DNA of 64,000 nucleotides. Source: an uncultured Bacilli bacterium (GTDB taxonomy: Bacteria > Bacillota_I > Bacilli_A > RF39 > UBA660). The notes under the pieces were generated by a model. The model was not told the DNA's origin, searched no databases, and worked only from the letters and a program-made list of their open reading frames with translations. A program made the translations under genes and the position numbers. Shown here piece after piece: positions 27,087 to 36,047 of the stretch (positions are counted from its first letter, which is position 1; every line of letters begins with the position of its first letter). Location: NCBI GenBank assembly GCA_934130005.1, contig CAKOXD010000006.1, positions 1 through 64,000 on the forward strand, written 5' to 3'.

Positions 27087-27141
27087 TGTCGATAAAAATT
27101 TAAACAAAACGTTTGTATTTGTAATATGTTTATGTTATATT
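27087..27141 (+). promoter_or_regulatory. promoter and possible operator of a small membrane protein gene
   Basis: TTGTAT (27113-27118), 17 nt and TATATT (27136-27141) make a promoter. An inverted repeat ACAAA-ACG-TTTGT (27104-27116) overlaps the -35. Upstream, TGTCGAT (27087-27093) repeats the site seen before the comK-like gene; the shared stretch is TTTGTCGATAA. This suggests a common regulator, possibly Spo0A-like. Confidence 0.5.
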
Positions 27142-27182
27142 TTAAAAGTAGTTTCAAAAAAGAATAGAAAGGAAGCTAGCTT

Positions 27183-27353
27183 ATGACTCCTGAGAGTGTT
27201 AAGGAAATGAAATCCGTAATGATATTTTTATCATTTTTAGGCACGTTGGTATTAGGTAGTTTTATAGTTGATAGAAATTTATTAGATTTGTTCTATTTAC
27301 TATTTATAATATGGTGTATGATACGCTATTTAATTATTAGTTTTAAAGGATAA
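27183..27353 (+). CDS. small two-helix membrane protein, unknown
   Basis: A 56-residue frame begins MTPESVKEMKSVMIF. It has two hydrophobic segments (about 12-28 and 33-53) and ends SFKG. The binding site AAAGGAAG is 9-10 nt before the ATG. It has its own promoter and its own terminator, which argues for a real gene. It uses codons such as ACG, GGC and CGC that are rare here. I do not recognise the family. Confidence 0.65.
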   Translation: MTPESVKEMKSVMIFLSFLGTLVLGSFIVDRNLLDLFYLLFIIWCMIRYLIISFKG

Positions 27354-27383
27354 AATTATATCAAAATGTGATATAATTTTTTT
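27353..27383 (+). terminator. terminator after the small membrane protein gene
   Basis: TTATATCA (27356-27363) pairs with TGATATAA (27369-27376), followed by seven or more T. It begins at the stop codon of the small gene and ends just before the tatD binding site. Confidence 0.75.
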
Positions 27384-27396
27384 GTGAGGTGATAAA

Positions 27397-28155
27397 ATGT
27401 TAATTGATACACATTGCCATTTAGATAAAAATGATTATGATGATATAGAAAAAGTTATAAAAAATATGAATTCGAATATAATGATAGCTAGTGCTGTTGA
27501 TTTAGAAACATCATTAAATGTAGTAGATTTATGTAATAAATATGAAAATATATATGGTACTATTGGATTTCATCCAACAGAACTTGATAATTACAATTTA
27601 AATTCTATGAATGAAATAGAAAAAAATTTAAATAATCCTAAAATAGTTGGAATAGGTGAAATAGGATTAGATTATCATTATGGAAAAGAAGATGAAAAAT
27701 TACAAAAAGAAGTATTTATATATCAACTTGAATTAGCTAGAAAATATAAATTACCAGTAGTTATTCATAGTAGAGATGCAGCGTTAGATACAATTAATAT
27801 ATTAAAAGAATATAAAGATTTAAAAATAGACATGCACTGTTTTAGTTATAGTGAAGAAATAGCAGAAGAATTAATAAAAATGAATGTTAAATTAGGTATT
27901 GGTGGAGTTTTAACATTTAAAAATAGCAAAAAATTAAAAGAAATAGTAAAAAAAATAGATTTAAAAAATATATTATTAGAAACAGATAGTCCTTATTTAA
28001 CACCAGAACCTTATAGGGGTTTAAAAAATCAACCTAGTAATGTAAAATATGTAGCTATGAAAATTGCAGAAATTAAAGATTTAAAATTAGAAGAAGTGGA
28101 AAAAATTACTAGTGAAAATGCAATATCACAATTTGACTTAAAGTTAAAAAAATGA
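27397..28155 (+). CDS. tatD: TatD-family metal-dependent deoxyribonuclease
   Basis: The 252-residue TIM-barrel hydrolase starts MLIDTHCHLD with the metal-binding HxH, followed by GEIGLDYHYG, VIHSRDA and LETDSPYLTPEP. TatD proteins act as 3'-5' exonucleases in DNA repair and RNA control. In Bacillus the homologue yabD follows metG, as here. The binding site GTGAGGTGAT is present. Confidence 0.94.
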   Translation: MLIDTHCHLDKNDYDDIEKVIKNMNSNIMIASAVDLETSLNVVDLCNKYENIYGTIGFHPTELDNYNLNSMNEIEKNLNNPKIVGIGEIGLDYHYGKEDEKLQKEVFIYQLELARKYKLPVVIHSRDAALDTINILKEYKDLKIDMHCFSYSEEIAEELIKMNVKLGIGGVLTFKNSKKLKEIVKKIDLKNILLETDSPYLTPEPYRGLKNQPSNVKYVAMKIAEIKDLKLEEVEKITSENAISQFDLKLKK

Positions 28156-28184
28156 TATGATTTTAATACTAATGAGGTGAAAAA

Positions 28185-28892
28185 ATGAATCTGTATTTTC
28201 TTGAAGTTATTATAAAATTTTTAAGAATGTTATTAGTCGCATTTATTTCAATATTTAATATAAATATATACTCTGAAAATGAAAATAATAGTCAAAATAT
28301 GATTATAAACAAAAATAACTATGCTATAAATGTTGTAAAAATAGATAATACTGTTCAAGATAAAACACCAAATATAACTATTAAAAAAGAAGAAAAAGTA
28401 ACAAAAGTAGAAAGTAATAATAAAGTAAATACATCAAAAGTAATAAAAAATAATGAAAAAAAAGATTCAAATAAAATTATTACAACGGAAAAACCTAAAG
28501 TTTCATTAGCTGAATATACTGGAAGATTAACAGGGTATGGACCAGATTGTGTTGGATGTACAGGAAGTGGAAATTTAGCTTGTAAAACAAGAGATAAGAA
28601 AACACATAGTCTAGTAAAAGATGGAATTTATTATAATGATAGTGAATATGGAAAAGTTAGAATATTAGCAGCAGCTACAACTAAATTTAAATGTGGTACT
28701 ATTGTAGTTGTTAGTAAAGAAGGAGCTGAACCATTTGTAGGTATAGTACTTGATACAGGTGGTAGTATGATTAATGCTTGGAATAAAGGAATAGTATGGA
28801 TGGATTTAGCATATAAAACAAATGTATCAGCTGGATCTGATAATTTAACAGGTAAAAATATAAAATTTAGTGTACAAAGATGGGGATGGTAA
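28185..28892 (+). CDS. membrane-anchored 3D-domain cell wall protein
   Basis: The 235-residue protein has an N-terminal membrane segment (about 5-27) and a Lys/Asn-rich linker (about 30-105). The C-terminal 3D domain, a double-psi barrel, starts at GRLTGYGPDCVGCTGSGN and has the Asp-rich ending FVGIVLDTGG...WMDLAY. 3D domains are linked to lytic transglycosylase-like cell-wall enzymes; the homologue yabE sits at this place in Bacillus but carries extra DUF348 and G5 domains not seen here. Four Cys in the domain could form disulfides. It probably acts outside the membrane. Confidence 0.82.
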   Translation: MNLYFLEVIIKFLRMLLVAFISIFNINIYSENENNSQNMIINKNNYAINVVKIDNTVQDKTPNITIKKEEKVTKVESNNKVNTSKVIKNNEKKDSNKIITTEKPKVSLAEYTGRLTGYGPDCVGCTGSGNLACKTRDKKTHSLVKDGIYYNDSEYGKVRILAAATTKFKCGTIVVVSKEGAEPFVGIVLDTGGSMINAWNKGIVWMDLAYKTNVSAGSDNLTGKNIKFSVQRWGW

Positions 28893-28914
28893 ATCCTTTT
28901 TTTTATATAAAATA

Positions 28915-28943
28915 TTGTTTTTTATCATCTTTTTTTATATAAT
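28915..28943 (+). promoter_or_regulatory. promoter of rsmA
   Basis: TTGTTT (28915-28920), 17 nt and TATAAT (28938-28943). The start near 28950 leaves a short leader of about 13 nt holding the binding site GGAAGTGA. Confidence 0.65.
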
Positions 28944-28962
28944 TTAGTTGGGAAGTGATTTA

Positions 28963-29790
28963 ATGTATTATTCACCAGTAAAAATGAAAGAATTATTAAA
29001 TAAATATAATTTTGATTTAAAAAAAAAATTTGGACAAAATTTTATAATAGATGAAAACATAATAAATAGTATATTATCAAAATCCAGTGTTGATAAAGAT
29101 ACACTAGTTATAGAAATAGGACCAGGTGCTGGATCATTGACATATAAATTAAGCGAATATGCTAAAAATGTATTATGTTATGAAATAGATTTAAGCTTGG
29201 AAAAAATGTTAAATGAAGTATTAAAAGATAAGGATAATGTAGAAATAATATTTAAAGATTTTCTAAAATCAGATGTAAAAAAAGATTTAGAAAAGTATAA
29301 TTATAATAAATTATATGTAGTAGCTAATTTACCTTATTATATTACTACTCCTATTATAATAAAAATAATAGAAGATAATATAAATGTGGATAAAATGGTT
29401 GTAATGGTTCAAAAAGAAGTAGGAGATAGATTTAAAGCAATTCCAGGAACCAAAGACTATGGATCACTAACTGTATTTTTAAATTATTATTTTGATGTAA
29501 AAAAGATATTAGATATAAGTAAAAATGTTTTTATACCAAAACCAAATGTTGATAGTATAGTAGTAGAATTTACTAAAAAAGCAAATTTAAAACAAGTAAA
29601 AAATAAAGAATTATTTTTTAAATTAATAAGAGATTCTTTTACACAAAAAAGAAAAACATTACGTAATAATTTAAAATCTTATGATTTAAATAAAATAGAA
29701 GAAATATTAAAAAAATACAATTATGATTTATCTGTTAGAGCAGAACAATTAAACATAGATATTTTTATAGATATAGCAAATAATTTATAG
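28963..29790 (+). CDS. rsmA: 16S rRNA dimethyladenosine transferase RsmA (KsgA)
   Basis: RsmA dimethylates A1518 and A1519 of 16S rRNA. The 275-residue protein has KKKFGQNFIIDE, the SAM motif EIGPGAGSLT and the NLPYYIT catalytic motif. The frame is open from TTG at 28948, but the ATG at 28963 with GGAAGTGA upstream fits the family start (MYYSPVKMKELL). The nearby rnmV gene of Bacillus is absent. Confidence 0.96.
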   Translation: MYYSPVKMKELLNKYNFDLKKKFGQNFIIDENIINSILSKSSVDKDTLVIEIGPGAGSLTYKLSEYAKNVLCYEIDLSLEKMLNEVLKDKDNVEIIFKDFLKSDVKKDLEKYNYNKLYVVANLPYYITTPIIIKIIEDNINVDKMVVMVQKEVGDRFKAIPGTKDYGSLTVFLNYYFDVKKILDISKNVFIPKPNVDSIVVEFTKKANLKQVKNKELFFKLIRDSFTQKRKTLRNNLKSYDLNKIEEILKKYNYDLSVRAEQLNIDIFIDIANNL

Positions 29791-29801
29791 TACACAAATA
29801 G

Positions 29802-29838
29802 ACATTTTAAGACAATAATTTGTTTTAAAATGTTTTTT
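29802..29838 (+). terminator. terminator after rsmA
   Basis: ACATTTTAA (29802-29810) pairs with TTAAAATGT (29825-29833), extended inside by ACAA with TTGT, and followed by six T. This strong hairpin overlaps the longest open frame of the next gene and so supports its downstream start. Confidence 0.85.
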
Positions 29839-29847
29839 GGTGATAAT

Positions 29848-31143
29848 ATGCTAATTATTATAAATAAATTATTATGGGCAGTTGCAACAGTATTTATAGT
29901 TTTATCAGGAATATATTTTACAATTTCATTAAAAGGTGTTCAATTTAATATAAAAAATATGTTAAAAAGCTTATTTAAAAATGAAAAAACAGATGGTATA
30001 AAACCATATCAAACTTTAATGATGGTTTTAGCCGGAAGAATTGGAGTAGGAAGTATTGCAGGTGTTGCTCTTGCTATATATTTAGGTGGTATAGGATCAA
30101 TTTTTTGGATGTGGATTATTGCTTTTATTGGTGCTGCAAATAGTTTTGCAGAAACAGTGCTAGGAATAATATATAAAGAAAAAGATGAAGAAAATATATA
30201 TAAAGGTGGACCAAGTTATTACATAAAAAAAGGTTTAAATAATAAATACTTGGGTGGTTTATATGCTATTATAGTAATATTAAGTTATGTTGGTGGATTT
30301 TTAAGTGTTCAATCAAATACAATAACTAAATCTATTAATCAAATAATAAGTATTTCTCCTATATTGATTGGAATTATAATATCTATTACTACGTCTTTTA
30401 TTATATTTGGTGGAATAAAAAGAATAGCTTCTATAGCAAGTAAAATAGTTCCATTTATGACTATAGGTTATGTTTTAATAGCAGTTATAATATGTATAAA
30501 AAATATAGATATGATTCCATCTATATTTATGTCGATTATAAAAAGCGCATTTAATTTTAAACCATTTATATCTGGATTTTTAGGTACATTAGTAATAGGT
30601 GTACAAAGAGGAATTTTTTCAAATGAAGCAGGTCTAGGTACAGGTGCTATCGCATCTTCTACAGTAAATAGTGATGATGCTGCATCTCAAGGATATCTTC
30701 AAATGATAGGTGTTTATATAACAACACTTTTAATCTGTACATCTACAGCAGTAATAATTTTAACAAGTCCATACCAAAAAATTATGATTAATGATATCAA
30801 TGGAATAGAAATAACTCAATTCGCATTTACTTATCATTTAGGTAGTCTAGGAAATTATTTAGTATTTCTTTCAATCATATTATTTTCTTTTACAACAATT
30901 TTAACTGGTTATTACGATGGAGAAGCAAGTTTAAAGTATTTTTATAAGAATATAAAAAAAAGTTCTCTTTATATATTAAAGTTTTCCACAATTATAATTT
31001 TATTTATGGGATGTTTAATAAAATCAACAACAGTTTGGTTATTTGTAGATATATTAGTAGCTATAGAAGCTATTATAAATATATATAGTATTATATTACT
31101 TAGAAAAAAAGTATTAAAATCTTTAAATAATTCTAAATTGTGA
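29848..31143 (+). CDS. sodium:alanine (AGCS family) symporter
   Basis: The 431-residue membrane protein has about ten or eleven hydrophobic segments and AGCS signatures: AGRIGVGSIAGVALAIYLGG, NSFAETVLG and the highly conserved FSNEAGLGTGAIASS. The family imports alanine or glycine with sodium. The frame is open from 29830, but that start lies inside the rsmA terminator. The ATG at 29848, with GGTGATAAT before it, is chosen. Substrate choice is family-based. Confidence 0.9.
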   Translation: MLIIINKLLWAVATVFIVLSGIYFTISLKGVQFNIKNMLKSLFKNEKTDGIKPYQTLMMVLAGRIGVGSIAGVALAIYLGGIGSIFWMWIIAFIGAANSFAETVLGIIYKEKDEENIYKGGPSYYIKKGLNNKYLGGLYAIIVILSYVGGFLSVQSNTITKSINQIISISPILIGIIISITTSFIIFGGIKRIASIASKIVPFMTIGYVLIAVIICIKNIDMIPSIFMSIIKSAFNFKPFISGFLGTLVIGVQRGIFSNEAGLGTGAIASSTVNSDDAASQGYLQMIGVYITTLLICTSTAVIILTSPYQKIMINDINGIEITQFAFTYHLGSLGNYLVFLSIILFSFTTILTGYYDGEASLKYFYKNIKKSSLYILKFSTIIILFMGCLIKSTTVWLFVDILVAIEAIINIYSIILLRKKVLKSLNNSKL

Positions 31144-31165
31144 TACAATATTGTTGGTGAAGTTT

Positions 31166-31816
31166 ATGATCAACAAAAAATGGGATATTGTTTTAAAAGA
31201 TGAAATGAAAAAAGATTATTTTAAAAATCTTGGAATATTTGTAAAAAATGAATACAAGAAAAAAATTATATATCCAGAATATAAAAATATTTTTAATGCA
31301 CTTAGATATACCGATTATGATGAAGTAAAAGTTGTAATATTAGGACAGGATCCTTACCATGGAGAACATGAAGCACATGGTTTATCTTTTTCTGTTCAAG
31401 AAGGTGTAAAAATGCCACCATCATTACTAAACATATTTAAGGAATTAGAATCTGATTTAAATATAAAAAGAAATAAAACTGACTTAACTGATTGGGCTAA
31501 ACAAGGAGTTTTGCTTTTAAACTCAATAATGACAGTAGTAAAAGATACGCCTCTTTCTCATAAAGGAAAAGGATGGGAAATATTTACTGACAGATTGATA
31601 GAAATATTGGGTGAAAGAGAAAAACCAATAGTTTTCATTTTATGGGGAAGTTATGCCAGAAGCAAAAAAGAATTAATAAAAAATAAAAATCATTTAATAT
31701 TAGAAAGTGTTCATCCTTCTCCATTATCAGCAGCTAGAGGTTTTTTTGGAAGTAAACCATTTTCTAAAACAAATAATTTTTTAGAAAAAAATAATATTGA
31801 ACCAATTAAATGGTAA
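31166..31816 (+). CDS. ung: uracil-DNA glycosylase
   Basis: Ung removes uracil from DNA. The 216-residue protein has the water-activating loop GQDPYHGEHEAHGL and the DNA-intercalation loop HPSPLSAARGFFG. A TTG at 31151 extends the frame, but the ATG at 31166 with GGTGAAG upstream fits the family N-terminus (MINKKWDIVL). Uracil avoidance by the dUTPase-like protein 6 kb away is a related function. Confidence 0.97.
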   Translation: MINKKWDIVLKDEMKKDYFKNLGIFVKNEYKKKIIYPEYKNIFNALRYTDYDEVKVVILGQDPYHGEHEAHGLSFSVQEGVKMPPSLLNIFKELESDLNIKRNKTDLTDWAKQGVLLLNSIMTVVKDTPLSHKGKGWEIFTDRLIEILGEREKPIVFILWGSYARSKKELIKNKNHLILESVHPSPLSAARGFFGSKPFSKTNNFLEKNNIEPIKW

Positions 31817-31819
31817 TAA

Positions 31820-31848
31820 TTGAATATTAATAAAAATTATTATAAAAT
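31820..31848 (+). promoter_or_regulatory. promoter of tilS
   Basis: TTGAAT (31820-31825), 17 nt, TAAAAT (31843-31848), ten bases before the binding site and tilS start. The leader would be very short, so the call is tentative. Confidence 0.45.
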
Positions 31849-31863
31849 TAAAGAGGTGATTTA

Positions 31864-33180
31864 ATGAAAGAAGCATATTTATATTTAAATAAACTACTTA
31901 AAGACAATGATAAAATAGTAATTGCTACTAGTGGTGGTCCAGATTCAATGGCATTACTTTATCTTACAATGCAAGTAAAAAAGAATATAAAGATAATATG
32001 TGCTCATGTAAATCATAATACAGGTAGAGTTGGTCAAAATGAAGAACAAGAATATGTAAAGAACTTTTGTAAAAAAAATAATGTAATATTTGAAACAATG
32101 AAAATAGAAAATTATAGTGATGATAATTTCGAAAATGAAGCTAGAAATAAAAGATATGAATACTTTGATAAAGTAATAAAAAAATATGAAGCTAAATATT
32201 TATTAACTGCACATCATGGTGATGATTTAATGGAAACAATATTAATGAGAATTGTTAGAGGATCGTCATTAAAAGGGTATGCAGGCTTTATGAAAGAAAC
32301 ACAAAAGAAAAGTTATAAAGTAATTAGACCATTAATAGAAGTTACTAAAGATGATATATTAAAATATAATGAACAAAATCAAATAAAATATTTTATAGAT
32401 AAAACAAATTATGATGAAAATTATACAAGAAATCGTTATAGAAAAAATATATTACCAAAATTAAAAGAAGAGGATAAAAATGTGCATTTAAAATTTTATA
32501 AATTTAGTAAAATCTTAAATGAATATAACAATTATATAGATAAAGAAGTAGAAAATAAACTAAAAAAAATATATGCAGATAATACTTTAGATTTAGATTT
32601 ACTAAAAAAAGAAGAAAAAATTATAGCCTTAAAAATAATAAATATAATATTAGAAAATATATATCAAGAAAACTTATTTTTAATAACAGATATTCATTCT
32701 TTAATGATATATGAATTAGCGTTTAATAAAAAGGCAAATACTAAAATAAATTTGCCGAATAATCTTATTGTTAGTAAAAATTATAATAAATTAAAATTTA
32801 TAAAAGAAGAAGAACAAAAAGATGAATATGAAGTAGAAATTATAGATTATGTAAAATTACCAAATAATCATCAAATTAATGTAATAGAAAGTATTGATAG
32901 TGATAGTAATTATATTTGTAGATTGAGTAAAAAAGATGTGTTATTTCCATTACATGTAAGAAATAGAAAAGATGGAGATAAAATGGAAATAAAAGGACTA
33001 AATGGTACAAAAAAAATAAATGACATTTTTATTAATAGTAAAATAGTTATGGAAGAAAGAAATAAATGGCCAATAGTAGTTGATTCAAAAGGAACAATAG
33101 TATGGTTACCGGGATTAAAAAAATCAAAATTTGATAAAACAAAAGATGAAAAGTATGATATAATACTAAAGTATCAATAA
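31864..33180 (+). CDS. tilS: tRNA(Ile)-lysidine synthase
   Basis: TilS converts C34 of tRNA-Ile(CAU) to lysidine so it reads AUA, a codon used very often in this genome. The 438-residue protein has the PP-loop ATSGGPDSMALL (about residues 21-32), AHVNHNTG, and AHHGDDLMETILMRI. The C-terminal substrate domain includes VRNRKDGDKM. The binding site AGAGGTGATTT is present. It leads directly to ftsH; the usual hpt gene between them is absent. Confidence 0.96.
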   Translation: MKEAYLYLNKLLKDNDKIVIATSGGPDSMALLYLTMQVKKNIKIICAHVNHNTGRVGQNEEQEYVKNFCKKNNVIFETMKIENYSDDNFENEARNKRYEYFDKVIKKYEAKYLLTAHHGDDLMETILMRIVRGSSLKGYAGFMKETQKKSYKVIRPLIEVTKDDILKYNEQNQIKYFIDKTNYDENYTRNRYRKNILPKLKEEDKNVHLKFYKFSKILNEYNNYIDKEVENKLKKIYADNTLDLDLLKKEEKIIALKIINIILENIYQENLFLITDIHSLMIYELAFNKKANTKINLPNNLIVSKNYNKLKFIKEEEQKDEYEVEIIDYVKLPNNHQINVIESIDSDSNYICRLSKKDVLFPLHVRNRKDGDKMEIKGLNGTKKINDIFINSKIVMEERNKWPIVVDSKGTIVWLPGLKKSKFDKTKDEKYDIILKYQ

Positions 33181-33192
33181 GGAGGAATTATA

Positions 33193-35181
33193 GTGAATAA
33201 AAAAGTTAGAAAAGGTTTAACACCATATTTAGGTATATTGTTAGTAATGTTAGGAATTTTATATTTCTTAAATTTAAATAATAAAAAAACAAATTATATA
33301 ACTTATGATGAATTTGTTAATCAAATGAACAAAGGTAATATAGTTGAAGTAAATATAACTCCAAGAAGTAATGCAAGAGTATATGAAATAAGTGGAAAAT
33401 TGAAAGATTATAAAAAAGATGAAAGTTTTTTCCTTAGAGCACCACTTGCAGAAGAAGTTATGTCGCAAATATTAGTAGGAGAAGAAGCAAATGATTTTAA
33501 AATTAAAACATCAGCTGATCCATCCTCTAGTACATTACTTTATATAGCATTAAACATCTTGCCATTTGTTGTATTAATAGGAGTAGCATTCTTCTTTATA
33601 TCAAGACAAATGAGCTCAGCAAATAAATCAATGGATTTTGGAAAAAGTAGAGCTAGATTAAATGAAGATAGTAAAAAGGTTACATTTAATGAAGTTGCTG
33701 GATTAAAAGAAGAAAAAGAAGAAGTACAAGAACTAATTGATTTCTTAAAAGACCCTAAAAAATTCCAAAAACTTGGGGCAAGAATTCCAAAAGGAGTATT
33801 ATTAGTAGGTCCTCCTGGAACAGGTAAAACATTACTTGCAAGAGCTGTTGCTGGAGAAGCAAATGTTCCATTTTATTTTATAAGTGGTTCAGACTTTGTT
33901 GAATTATTTGTAGGTGTTGGTGCAAGTAGAGTTAGAGATATGTTTAAACAAGCAAAACATAACGCACCATGCTTAATATTTATTGATGAAATAGATGCTG
34001 TAGGTCGTCAAAGAGGTTCAGGAATTGGTGGAGGTCATGACGAGAGAGAACAAACTTTAAACCAATTATTGACTGAAATGGACGGATTTGGAGAAAATGA
34101 AGGAATTATTATTATAGCAGCAACAAATAGACCAGATGTATTAGATCCAGCACTTTTAAGACCTGGAAGATTTGATAGACAAGTTCAAGTAAATTTACCA
34201 GATAAAAAAGGAAGAGAGGAAATACTTGCAGTACATGCAAGAAATAAAATATTTTCAAAAAATATTAATCTTTCAAATATAGCAAGTCGTACAGTAGGAT
34301 TTAGTGGAGCTGATTTGGAAAACTTACTTAATGAGGCAGCACTATTGGCTGTTAGAAAAAATAAAAAAGCAATTACAATGTCAGAAATAGATGAAGCACA
34401 TGATAGAGTATTAATGGGTCCTGCAAAAGCAAGTAAAAAATATACTGATGAAGAAAAAAGAATGGTTGCATATCATGAAGCAGGACATGCAGTATTAGGA
34501 ATTAAGCTAGATGGAGCAAATGATGTTCAAAAAATTACAATAATTCCAAGAGGATATGCAGGTGGATATACAATGATGCTTCCAAAAGAAGAAAAATTCA
34601 CTGCAACCAAGAAAGAATTAACAGAAAGAATAATTGGACTAATGGGTGGTCGTGTAGCAGAAGAATTAGTAATAGGTGAAATATCAACAGGTGCTCATAA
34701 TGATTTTGAACAAGCTACAAAAATAGCACGTGCAATGGTTACAGAATATGGTATGAGTTCTTTAGGACCTATGCAATTAGAACAACAAGAAGGTAGTGTA
34801 TTCTTGGGTAGAGATTATAATAAGAGTCGCAATTTTTCAGGTCAAGTAGCATTTGAAATTGATCAAGAAATGAGAAAAATTATTGATGAATGTTATAAAG
34901 AAGCAGTTAGAATTCTAAAAAAAGAAAGAAAACTATTAGATTTAATTGCAAATACATTAATAGATTGTGAAACTATAACTAAGGAACAAATAGATTATTT
35001 AGTAAAAAATGGATATTTACCTAGTGATGATGATGAAATAGATGAAAGTGATTTTAAAGAATTATCAATTGAAGATTTATCATTAAAAGATCTTAAAGAT
35101 ATAGCTCGTGAACATAAAATAAAAGGTTATTCTAAAATGACAAAAGAAGAATTACAAAAAGAATTAGAAAAATATATCTAA
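33193..35181 (+). CDS. ftsH: ATP-dependent zinc metalloprotease FtsH with C-terminal SAP/Rho-N-like tail
   Basis: FtsH is a membrane AAA+ protease. The 662-residue protein starts with GTG after AAGGAGG. It has two membrane segments (about 10-27 and 115-137), Walker A GPPGTGKT (about residue 206), the second-region ATNRPDVLDPALLRPGRFD, and the zinc site HEAGH (about residue 428). After the protease domain, an acidic linker (SDDDEIDESDF) leads to a final segment (about 630-662) with LSLKDLKDIAREHKIKG and MTKEELQKEL, the pattern of a SAP or Rho N-terminal helix-extended-helix nucleic-acid domain. That tail is not part of standard FtsH. Confidence 0.96.
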   Translation: MNKKVRKGLTPYLGILLVMLGILYFLNLNNKKTNYITYDEFVNQMNKGNIVEVNITPRSNARVYEISGKLKDYKKDESFFLRAPLAEEVMSQILVGEEANDFKIKTSADPSSSTLLYIALNILPFVVLIGVAFFFISRQMSSANKSMDFGKSRARLNEDSKKVTFNEVAGLKEEKEEVQELIDFLKDPKKFQKLGARIPKGVLLVGPPGTGKTLLARAVAGEANVPFYFISGSDFVELFVGVGASRVRDMFKQAKHNAPCLIFIDEIDAVGRQRGSGIGGGHDEREQTLNQLLTEMDGFGENEGIIIIAATNRPDVLDPALLRPGRFDRQVQVNLPDKKGREEILAVHARNKIFSKNINLSNIASRTVGFSGADLENLLNEAALLAVRKNKKAITMSEIDEAHDRVLMGPAKASKKYTDEEKRMVAYHEAGHAVLGIKLDGANDVQKITIIPRGYAGGYTMMLPKEEKFTATKKELTERIIGLMGGRVAEELVIGEISTGAHNDFEQATKIARAMVTEYGMSSLGPMQLEQQEGSVFLGRDYNKSRNFSGQVAFEIDQEMRKIIDECYKEAVRILKKERKLLDLIANTLIDCETITKEQIDYLVKNGYLPSDDDEIDESDFKELSIEDLSLKDLKDIAREHKIKGYSKMTKEELQKELEKYI

Positions 35182-35261
35182 TTCTTTTTTGTTAAATACT
35201 TTAAAATAGTAAAAAAATATGTTAAAATGATAAATAGATATTAGTAGAAAATGGTGATAAC

Positions 35262-36047
35262 ATGGGAAAAATTATTGCTTTAGTTAATCAAAAGGGTGGT
35301 GTTGGTAAAACAACATCAAGTATAAATTTAGCTGCATCACTTGGTGTATTAAAAAAGAAAGTATTACTAGTTGATTTAGATCCACAAGGAAATTCAACAA
35401 CAGGAGTAGGAATTAGTAAAACTGATTATGATAAAAGTATTTATGAATTATTAAAAGATGAAGCAACAATAAAAGAAGTAATAATAAAAACAAAATTTAA
35501 AAATTTATATCTAATACCAGCAACTATAAATTTAGCAGGTGTTGATTTTGAATTGATGGAAATGAGTAAAATGGATCCATCTTTTATAAAAGGAAGTCAA
35601 TTAAAAAAACATTTAGAAGAAGCAAAAGAAGTATTTGATTATATTATAATAGATTGTCCTCCATCTTTAGGAATTTTAACAACTAATGCCTTGACAGCTG
35701 CTGACTCAGTGATTATTCCAGTTCAATGTGAATTTTTTGCACTAGAAGGAATTATGCAACTTTTAAATACAATAAGATTAGCACAAAAAAATTTAAATCC
35801 TACATTAAGTATAGAGGGTGTTTTGCTTACAATGTTAGATGCTAGAACTAATTTAGGATTAGAAGTAGTAGAAGATATAAAAAGTTATTTTACAGATAAA
35901 GTATATGATACTATAATTCCAAGGCTTGTAAAATTATCAGAATCACCAAGTCATGGAAAGCCAATATTAGCATATGATCCAACAAGTCGTGGAACAGAAG
36001 CATATATAAATTTAGCTAAGGAAGTGATTGATAGAAATGGAGAATAA
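35262..36047 (+). CDS. parA: chromosome partitioning ATPase ParA (Soj)
   Basis: ParA/Soj is a Walker-type ATPase that binds DNA and, with ParB, segregates origins and regulates DnaA. The 261-residue protein has the deviant Walker A KGGVGKTTSSINLA (about residues 11-24), VDLDPQGNSTTG, and the switch IIDCPPSLGILT. parB overlaps its end. Three parS sites lie about 22 kb toward dnaA. A possible -10 TAAAAT lies about 40 nt upstream. Confidence 0.96.
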   Translation: MGKIIALVNQKGGVGKTTSSINLAASLGVLKKKVLLVDLDPQGNSTTGVGISKTDYDKSIYELLKDEATIKEVIIKTKFKNLYLIPATINLAGVDFELMEMSKMDPSFIKGSQLKKHLEEAKEVFDYIIIDCPPSLGILTTNALTAADSVIIPVQCEFFALEGIMQLLNTIRLAQKNLNPTLSIEGVLLTMLDARTNLGLEVVEDIKSYFTDKVYDTIIPRLVKLSESPSHGKPILAYDPTSRGTEAYINLAKEVIDRNGE

